Source: Planctomycetota bacterium (lineage in GTDB: Bacteria > Planctomycetota > Phycisphaerae > Sedimentisphaerales > Anaerobacaceae). Taken from it: 10,478 bases of DNA. This document shows positions 5,749-10,478 of the stretch, piece by piece; position 1 is the first letter of the stretch, and each line of letters starts with the position of its first letter. The notes under the pieces are model-generated. The model worked only from the letters and a program-made list of their open reading frames with translations. It was not told where the DNA came from and did not search any database. The stretch is taken from NCBI GenBank assembly GCA_022567055.1, contig JADFHU010000128.1, forward strand, positions 1-10,478. Direction: 5' to 3'. The translations under genes and the position numbers were made by a program.

Positions 5749-6356
5749 GCGATGGAATGGACCCATTCTTTCTCTTGCAGCATCTTCATAGCCGCCTTTA
5801 GGTCCATATAGCGATAGGGCAGTTCAAACTCCACACATAGGGCCTTCAATCGGGTCAGGACGCGTTCGGTTAGCGCCCCCTGGAATTCTTCGCAGCCATG
5901 ACTACAGAAGATGCGGCAACCGGCGAAGCGGAAGGTGTGGACCGTGCAGCGGTTTTGCTCTTGGTAGGGGCAGGTGCCGCCGGTCATCGTGCGGGCAGGA
6001 CGCGTGTCCAACCGGTGTTGGAAATAGAGCAGTTCCGGAGTGGTGACAAACAGCCGGTGATCGTAGGCCTCAAAGTTGCAGCACCGGCCACAACCCTGGC
6101 ATTGGCCCGCCAGGTTGGGATCGGCTGCGAGTTCGGTGTCTATCCAGGCATAGAGTTCAGCGACTCTGGCGATGAGGGCGTCAGGCTCTGTCTGAAAACT
6201 CGATCTGGCTTCGAGCGGCTCTTTTTCCGCCTGGCTGCATCCGGCTGCATCGACGATGCAACCAACATCGCCTGCTTCGCCGTCTTCGCCATGCGAAAAA
6301 ACTGCTCGCTCTCGGGCCGACGATGGAGTTTTCAGAAAGAGCCTAGGTCTTTTCAT
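5742..6356 (-). CDS. YkgJ-family CxxCxxCC cysteine-cluster protein with in-frame repeat insertion
   Basis: 204 residues from ATG 6356. The core carries CQGCGRCC at 86-93 (C86, C89, C92, C93) and further cysteines at 129, 137, 147, 151 and 155 (ending CRIFC then C). This is the pattern of the YkgJ family, proposed to bind iron-sulfur or zinc; the reaction is unknown. Residues 5-58 are encoded by the inverted-repeat element at 6184-6343. Removing it together with one flanking dinucleotide (162 bases) leaves the frame intact, starting MKRPDALIARVAELYAWID. The ATG overlaps the end of the upstream YkgJ gene by 14 bases, with GGTGG before it, so translation is probably coupled. No ATG, GTG or TTG lies in frame between 6356 and the conserved core. 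The open frame extends to 6452, inside the neighbour, and is unlikely to be used there. Confidence 0.82.
   Translation of the reverse strand: MKRPRLFLKTPSSARERAVFSHGEDGEAGDVGCIVDAAGCSQAEKEPLEARSSFQTEPDALIARVAELYAWIDTELAADPNLAGQCQGCGRCCNFEAYDHRLFVTTPELLYFQHRLDTRPARTMTGGTCPYQEQNRCTVHTFRFAGCRIFCSHGCEEFQGALTERVLTRLKALCVEFELPYRYMDLKAAMKMLQEKEWVHSIAH
6184..6343. mobile_element. 160-bp MITE-like / palindromic element inserted in coding sequence
   Basis: GGCTCTGTCTGAAAACTC (6184-6201) and GAGTTTTCAGAAAGAGCC (6326-6343) are inverted copies matching at 17 of 18 bases. Flanks are CA on the left and TA on the right, compatible with a decayed TA target duplication. A related element lies at 4583-4659, sharing the right end and the stretch CTCGCTCTC...GGGCCGACG. 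There is no room for a transposase, so it would be non-autonomous. Ends of this form with a TA target recall IS5/IS630-type MITEs, but I cannot assign a family. It is open in the frame used by the 5742-6356 gene. Confidence 0.7.
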
Positions 6357-6798
6357 CGGTCCACCAGCGGGTTTGCTTTTTCTGCTGTTCGATATCGGCC
6401 TGACTGTGCACGGGTCCTCGATTGACGCCGGGACAGTCTTGGGTGTTTTCATTCCAGGCCCGGGGACTGGCCAGATTGCTCGCCCAGAAGGGCCAGGTTC
6501 GGCATTGGTTGGGCCTGACGGGATAGATCGTGCACTGTCGCTGACCCCCCACCCGCTTCAAGAAAATGCAGTCTTTGGTGAGCGGGTGCTCGTCGATGGA
6601 GGTGCGAGCGCCTTCGGGGCGCAGGTATTTCTCATGGACCTCTTCGACGCTGAGTTGCAGGAACTCAGCCAGAAACTCGATTTCAGGTTTGGTGATCCAG
6701 ATCACCCCCTCTCCGGGTCCCGAACAGCAGTTTCCACAGCAGGTACACTTGAAGTGGAGTCCTGCCCCATACCACGGTGTCTTCTTGTCGGTGTCCAG
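6343..6798 (-). CDS. YkgJ-family CxxCxxCC protein, probable CTG start
   Basis: 151 residues if started at CTG 6798. The first canonical start in frame is GTG at 6705, but that would delete the family's hallmark. Upstream and still in frame are WYGAGLHFKCTCCGNCCSGPG, carrying the C-x2-C-x2-CC motif, then EGVIWITKPEIEFLAEFLQL, the typical YkgJ continuation. An in-frame TAG stop lies at about 6814-6816, and between it and the motif the only start-like codon is CTG, with a perfect AGGAGG (6806-6811) seven bases before it. The second cysteine block reads CTIYPVRPNQCRTWPFW, also typical. The family is thought to bind a metal or iron-sulfur centre; function unknown. It is upstream of, and overlaps, a second family member. 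Its TAG stop is made by TA plus the first base of the inserted repeat. Confidence 0.85.
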   Translation of the reverse strand: MDTDKKTPWYGAGLHFKCTCCGNCCSGPGEGVIWITKPEIEFLAEFLQLSVEEVHEKYLRPEGARTSIDEHPLTKDCIFLKRVGGQRQCTIYPVRPNQCRTWPFWASNLASPRAWNENTQDCPGVNRGPVHSQADIEQQKKQTRWWTDEKT

Positions 6799-6850
6799 TT
6801 TGCTGCCTCCTGTCTATCGTCGTTCCTGTTCCAATGGGCCATTCTGGCAT

Positions 6851-6919
6851 GGTTCAAGGTTCCAGGTTCACGGTTCATAGTTGAAGGAAAAACTGATTCA
6901 AGGCTTCGAACCGTGAACC
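6851..6919. repeat. heptamer tandem repeat with flanking inverted arm
   Basis: Four 7-base units run GGTTCAA, GGTTCCA, GGTTCAC, GGTTCAT (6851-6878). The third and fourth also form GGTTCACGGTTC (6865-6876), whose perfect inverted copy GAACCGTGAACC is at 6908-6919, leaving a 31-base loop. The same heptamer type occurs at 10018-10045. The remainder of the 432-base gap 6799-7230 holds a promoter candidate and no gene I can support. Confidence 0.75.
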
Positions 6920-7139
6920 CTAAACCAAAAACTCTAATTCGGTATGTGGTTTACGACTTCAGGAGCAGCGTGAATCCTGATGAACTGTTACCTAAAATTG
7001 AACCATGCCGTCATTCTGCATATTCTACCCGTGTCGAATGTTGTGTCAGTCTAGCGATCGAAGCCGGCCGGATAAAGAAAAAAGGTTGGTACCATGATTT
7101 CGCCTTCCCCGGAGTGTGGCTAGCCCGGGCGGAAAACGG

Positions 7140-7167
7140 TTGTCTGTGGGGCGGCGCTGAGTATAAT
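7140..7167 (+). promoter_or_regulatory. probable promoter of the 7231-10478 gene cluster
   Basis: TTGTCT (7140-7145) and TATAAT (7162-7167) are separated by 16 bases. A start near 7174 would give a leader of about 57 bases before the ATG at 7231. The -10 is perfect and the -35 matches four of six consensus bases. Confidence 0.55.
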
Positions 7168-7230
7168 TGCGCCTCGCTTTTGGACCACTGGGGTCGTGTT
7201 GAGAGCCTTCCCCTGTAGGGAGAACTGATC

Positions 7231-8322
7231 ATGAGCATGCGAAGTCTGGGCAGTGTCGAGTGGACAGTGGTCGTGCTGGTGGTCGGACTGCAGTGGGGAT
7301 GCGCACGCGTGGATGCTCCCCGTGCTACCACCGAAGATGCGGCCGAGTCACGGGCGCACTTGGACGCCATAGAGGACCAAGACCCCGGGCGTGAGCTTAG
7401 CCATGAAGCGGCTAAGGCCGTTGACATCGGGGCTCTGCGGCTCCGATTCGAGATTGGTCAGACGGCCACTTATGCCTATTCTTGGGAGAATACACGTTTC
7501 GTTGAGTGGCGGGGAGTGTCCGATGAGGACAGGGCTGCTTTGAGGAGCGGCACCTCGGGGCGGGTCATCCGGATGGTGTTGACGGAGAACGTCCGCGCGA
7601 TCGACGATCTGGGCCGTGCCACCGTGGATATTACCATCGACGCCTTGAGCTACAGAGTAATGCCCGGACAGGTGCACGTGGACTTGCACGTGGACTATGA
7701 TAGCGCCCGGGAGGGACAGGAGGTCTCGGCCCTGGCGGATCTTCTGGGCAAGACCTACACCATTCTTAAGACATCTGCCGGAGGTGTACATGGCGTGATC
7801 GATAGCGGCAGGGCCAGGGCCGGACTTGACCCCAACAAGCCGGACTTCGATCTGGCGCGGCAGCTTCTCAGCGATCCGGCCATCACCGAGAGGCATACGG
7901 TCAAGGCCATGGCGTCCAATAAGGATCCCCTGCCGGTCCTGGGGCAAGTGTGGATAGAGACCCAGCATTACGGCTTCGGACAGATGGGGAGCAGGACCTT
8001 CGATAAAGTGTATACCTACAGAGGGATCCGGAAGGAGTCCGGGTCGTCCATGGCGCTGGTCGAGATGTCTGCCATACCTTCGACCCGCAGCGCCCAGCGG
8101 GATCATGAGGGGGCGCATCCTGGACCGTTCGCAGACGTTTTTGCAGACGAGTATGAATTTACCGGTAGAATGACCCTCAACATCGAGACGGGCGTCCTCG
8201 ATCATTATTCAGAGTCCCTGGAGATGCGCTGGGCCGGTGTCGATCCCCAGGCCGACCCAGGGGATGCTTCGCCTGCCAGCGTGCACTTGATTGCCAGGCA
8301 GCGTTTTGCCTATGAGCGCTAG
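7231..8322 (+). CDS. exported protein of unknown function, possible lipoprotein
   Basis: 363 residues. The start has a hydrophobic segment (WTVVVLVVGLQWGC, 11-24); C24 may be lipid-modified, but QWG before it is a poor lipobox, so plain membrane anchoring is possible. The rest is hydrophilic and beta-rich, beginning with LRFEIGQTATYAYSW (about 70-84), then a repeated pattern of short strands (VLTENVRAIDDLGRATVDIT) and GVHGVIDSG. The style recalls exported planctomycete proteins annotated as DUF6263-like, but I cannot confirm that. AGGGAGA stands 7 bases before ATG. It is first in a plus-strand cluster and is separated from the HIT gene by 50 bases. Codon use and base composition match the following genes. 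No catalytic motif is visible. Confidence 0.85.
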   Translation: MSMRSLGSVEWTVVVLVVGLQWGCARVDAPRATTEDAAESRAHLDAIEDQDPGRELSHEAAKAVDIGALRLRFEIGQTATYAYSWENTRFVEWRGVSDEDRAALRSGTSGRVIRMVLTENVRAIDDLGRATVDITIDALSYRVMPGQVHVDLHVDYDSAREGQEVSALADLLGKTYTILKTSAGGVHGVIDSGRARAGLDPNKPDFDLARQLLSDPAITERHTVKAMASNKDPLPVLGQVWIETQHYGFGQMGSRTFDKVYTYRGIRKESGSSMALVEMSAIPSTRSAQRDHEGAHPGPFADVFADEYEFTGRMTLNIETGVLDHYSESLEMRWAGVDPQADPGDASPASVHLIARQRFAYER

Positions 8323-8372
8323 GTCAGATGACGACGATGAGACCCGTTCGATAGCGGGAGGAGACCTGTCCC

Positions 8373-8897
8373 TTGGAAAATAAGACGCTCTGGGCCCCTT
8401 GGCGGATCGGCTACATTACCGGCCTCGACAAGGATAATAAAGACTGTTTCTTTTGTCATTACCTGGCCCATCCCGAGGCCGATGAGGAGAATCACGTGCT
8501 GTGGCGCACAGACCACTGTCTGGCGGTCTTGAACCGCTATCCCTACAACAACGGCCACATGCTGGTGGCGCCCAAGCGACACGTCGAGGACCTATCCGAT
8601 CTATCTGACGTTGAGTTGCTGGAGATGATGAGGCTGGTGGACAATGTCAAGACCTGTATGCGGGCCTGTCTGCAGCCGCATGGATACAACATCGGCATCA
8701 ATCTGGGGCGCACCGGCGGCGCCGGTCTGCCCGGCCATTTACACACGCACCTCGTGCCCAGGTGGCGGGGTGACACGAATTTCATGAGCGTCTGTGGTGG
8801 GACGGATGTCATCAGTCAGAGCATGGTAGAGTTGCTGGCGCTCTTGAGAAAGACCTCGCAGGAATTGGGCCTACCGGACTTGAAGGTGCGGAGCTAA
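8373..8897 (+). CDS. HIT-family nucleotide hydrolase/phosphorylase (Ap4A phosphorylase-like), TTG start
   Basis: 174 residues. The histidine triad HLHTHLV is at 122-128, with H124 likely to be the nucleophile by family analogy. Upstream are the nucleotide-pocket segment NRYPYNNGHMLVAPKRHVEDL (54-74, split here by N59-N60) and CFFC at 25-28, with H70, a set typical of zinc-containing members. The N-terminal LWAPWRIGYI is characteristic of the group related to mycobacterial Ap4A phosphorylase (Rv2613c). It probably cleaves dinucleoside polyphosphates or AMP-linked compounds in the cytoplasm. Homology begins at this TTG codon, with GGGAGGAG nine bases upstream. The downstream dGTPase-like gene follows after 10 bases; its Shine-Dalgarno overlaps this stop codon, so the two are probably cotranscribed. 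Confidence 0.94.
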   Translation: MENKTLWAPWRIGYITGLDKDNKDCFFCHYLAHPEADEENHVLWRTDHCLAVLNRYPYNNGHMLVAPKRHVEDLSDLSDVELLEMMRLVDNVKTCMRACLQPHGYNIGINLGRTGGAGLPGHLHTHLVPRWRGDTNFMSVCGGTDVISQSMVELLALLRKTSQELGLPDLKVRS

Positions 8898-8907
8898 GGA
8901 ACTGTGC

Positions 8908-9990
8908 GTGATGTCACTGGCAGTGCAAGAGCAGAGCAGTCGGGGCCGGGAGTTCTCAGAAGAAGATCATCCCTATCGTAGCGCCTTCGAACGAGATCGG
9001 GATCGTATCATTCACTGCGCCGCCTTCCGTCGCCTGGAGGGAAAGACGCAGGTCTTTACCACCGGACTCGATGACTACTATCGCACCCGTCTGACACACA
9101 GTATCGAAGTGGCTCAGATCGGACGAACGATCGCGCGGGCCTTGGGACTCAATGAGCCCCTGACCGAAGCGATCTGCCTGGCCCACGACCTCGGACACCC
9201 GCCCTTCGGACATAGCGGGGAAAAGGTACTCAACACCTTGCTGGCCGGCCATGGCGGCTACGAACACAACAAGCAGACGGTGCGCATCGTCACGCTGCTG
9301 GAGCACCCCTACCCGGATTTCATGGGACTCAATCTGATGTACGAGACGCGCCTGGCCCTGGCCAAGCACCGCAGCACCTACGACCATCCGGCGTCCGGGG
9401 CCTTTGACGCGGCCAATTGCTCGCTGGAGGGCCAGATCGCCGATTTGGCCGACCGTATTGCCTACAACTGTCACGATTTGGAGGATGGCCAGAAGGCTCG
9501 GCTCATTGACGCCGACCAACTTGAACGCGTCTCCATCTTCACGGAAGCGGAGCGTGCCGTGGGCGCACAGCACCTGGCGGACAGGACCCTCCGACGGACA
9601 CGAACCTCCAAGGCGATGATCGATCGTCTCGTGAGTGACTGCATCCAAACCAGTCGCGAGACCATCGCTGCTGCCGGCGTCGAGCGTGTCGAGGAGGTGC
9701 TGAAGATGGCCGAATCCCTCATTCGACTCTCACCTCAGAGTCACCGGGCACTGCGGAAACTGGAGGCGTTTCTGATGAAGCACTTCTATCTGCACCCCTC
9801 TCTCCGGGAAACGGCAGACAAAGTCCATGAGTGGCTGGGCACGCTGTTCGATGCGATGTGTGGCGACCCCGCATTGATGCCGGGATATTTCCAGGACTTT
9901 ATCTCTCGACATGGGGTGCAGCGAGCGGTGGCCGATTACATCGCCGGCATGACCGATCGTTTCTGTCTGAAACGATTCGAATCGCTATAG
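8908..9990 (+). CDS. dgt: dGTPase-like deoxynucleotide triphosphohydrolase (HD domain)
   Basis: 360 residues from GTG 8908; the next codon is ATG (8911) and either could be used, as AAGGA lies 7 or 10 bases before. HD-domain metal ligands are visible: H64 in TRLTHSIEVAQIGR, H93-D94 in CLAHDLGHPPFGHSGE, and D182 in IADLADRIAYNCHD. AAFRRLEGKTQVF (38-50) is the family's N-terminal signature. Members hydrolyse dGTP or other dNTPs to the nucleoside and triphosphate, often activated by dNTPs, and adjust nucleotide pools. Length fits the shorter dGTPase-like subtype rather than the roughly 500-residue E. coli enzyme, so substrate preference is open. It follows the HIT nucleotide hydrolase directly. 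Confidence 0.95.
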   Translation: MMSLAVQEQSSRGREFSEEDHPYRSAFERDRDRIIHCAAFRRLEGKTQVFTTGLDDYYRTRLTHSIEVAQIGRTIARALGLNEPLTEAICLAHDLGHPPFGHSGEKVLNTLLAGHGGYEHNKQTVRIVTLLEHPYPDFMGLNLMYETRLALAKHRSTYDHPASGAFDAANCSLEGQIADLADRIAYNCHDLEDGQKARLIDADQLERVSIFTEAERAVGAQHLADRTLRRTRTSKAMIDRLVSDCIQTSRETIAAAGVERVEEVLKMAESLIRLSPQSHRALRKLEAFLMKHFYLHPSLRETADKVHEWLGTLFDAMCGDPALMPGYFQDFISRHGVQRAVADYIAGMTDRFCLKRFESL

Positions 9991-10017
9991 ACTCCGCGAA
10001 TGGAACTGCCTTCATCC

Positions 10018-10045
10018 CTCAACCTTCGTCCTTGAACCTTGAACC
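10018..10045. repeat. heptamer tandem repeat between dgt-like gene and pgpA
   Basis: CTCAACC, TTCGTCC, TTGAACC, TTGAACC run in exact 7-base register. They are the reverse complement type of the units at 6851-6878. The repeat lies in the 73-base gap between the two genes. Confidence 0.65.
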
Positions 10046-10063
10046 CCTTTTGAGTAGGGTGCC

Positions 10064-10478
10064 GTGCCAGTGAAAGGACTGATCACATCTTGTTTTGGCC
10101 TGGGATGGTTGCCCATTGCTCCGGGTACCTGGGGATCTTTGCCACCCGCACTGCTGTTCGCCCTTATGGGTGGCATGGGGTGCGCGCCGATTTCCTTGCA
10201 GATTGCCATGGTGATTTTGGTGGTCCTGGGTTCTGTCACCTGTGTGGCTTGGTCTCCCAGCGCCATTGCCCGCACGGGGAAAAAGGATCCCGGCGAAGTG
10301 GTGATGGATGAGGTCGCGGGACAGGCGCTCTGCTTTTTGGTGTTGTTGATGATTCCCGCGGTTGCACTCTCCGCGCGCCAAATGGTCATTGCGGGTGGGG
10401 CCGGTTTCTTTCTGTTTCGCATCTTTGATGTCTTTAAGGTGTGGCCGGGAAAGCGTTTGGAACGACTGCGGGACGGGT
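10064..10478 (+). CDS. pgpA: phosphatidylglycerophosphatase A, 5' part (runs off the window)
   Basis: At least 137 residues, open to the window end. It removes phosphate from phosphatidylglycerol phosphate in the inner membrane, the last step of phosphatidylglycerol synthesis. Signatures are the N-terminal CFGLGWLPIAPGTWGSLPP, the acidic motif KDPGEVVMDEVAGQ (metal-binding Asp/Glu), and FRIFDVFKVWPGKRLE near the edge. Hydrophobic stretches around residues 40-60 and 90-125 are the expected membrane helices. GTG at 10064 or GTG at 10070 (starting VKGLITSC) could begin it; TAGGG just upstream is a weak ribosome site. Family members are about 150-170 residues, so the missing 3' part is short. Confidence 0.92.
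   Translation, partial: MPVKGLITSCFGLGWLPIAPGTWGSLPPALLFALMGGMGCAPISLQIAMVILVVLGSVTCVAWSPSAIARTGKKDPGEVVMDEVAGQALCFLVLLMIPAVALSARQMVIAGGAGFFLFRIFDVFKVWPGKRLERLRDG

Noticed and set aside
6184..6343. clean target-site duplication for the repeat element
   Set aside because: Flanks are CA and TA (TT and TA for the other copy), so a TA duplication is only compatible, not demonstrated.
6851..6919. CRISPR-like repeats
   Set aside because: Units are 7 bases with no spacers; this is a tandem heptamer run.
6256..7218. 320-codon plus-strand open frame
   Set aside because: It runs antisense through both cysteine-cluster genes and the repeat, has no family motif or ribosome site, and its end is intergenic.
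7348..8205. 285-codon minus-strand open frame
   Set aside because: Antisense shadow of the exported protein gene, which has promoter, ribosome site and signal segment on the plus strand.
8956..9648. 230-codon minus-strand open frame
   Set aside because: Antisense shadow of the dGTPase-like gene, whose HD motifs are unmistakable.

Overview
This window looks like a piece of a Planctomycetota chromosome, perhaps Phycisphaerae-like. That is inferred from gene content and not proven. The clues are a BlaI/BlaR1 pair whose receptor carries extra planctomycete-style C-terminal domains, a Tat-exported Gfo/Idh/MocA oxidoreductase, a Gly-rich RRM protein, and paired CxxCxxCC (YkgJ-type) proteins. No phage, CRISPR or transposase gene is visible.

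Layout. Positions 65-2483 (minus) hold a two-gene operon: a BlaI-type repressor followed by an M56/BlaR1 peptidase. The peptidase appears fused to a prepilin-like (H-X9-DG) module and a secretin-like module. TACA-N2-TGTA operator dyads lie over the proposed promoter. Positions 2792-4123 (plus) encode the secreted oxidoreductase. Positions 4150-4548 (minus) encode the RRM protein. Just upstream of it on the same strand is a bacterial signal recognition particle (SRP, 4.5S) RNA gene at about 4666-4768. Positions 5008-5748 (plus) encode an exported FKBP-type prolyl isomerase. It converges with two minus-strand CxxCxxCC genes (5742-6356 and 6343-6798). Positions 7231-10478 (plus) form a probable transcription unit: a putative lipoprotein of unknown function, a HIT-family nucleotide hydrolase, a dGTPase-like HD protein, and the start of pgpA, which runs off the window.

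Small repeats run through the middle of the window. A family with ends GGCTCT(G/T)TCTGAAAAC, next to a TA dinucleotide, occurs as two inverted-repeat-bounded copies (4583-4659 and 6184-6343) and as single ends (4136-4150, weaker 4973-4989). The 6184-6343 copy lies exactly in the overlap of the two CxxCxxCC genes. It adds 54 codons in frame to the downstream gene while still supplying a stop codon to the upstream one. Heptamer (TTGAACC-type) tandem repeats occur in two intergenic gaps.

The most useful corrections to a routine ORF call are the SRP RNA, a CTG start that restores the cysteine motif of the 6343-6798 protein, the shorter starts for the repressor and the FKBP protein, the TTG start of the HIT gene, and the partial pgpA.
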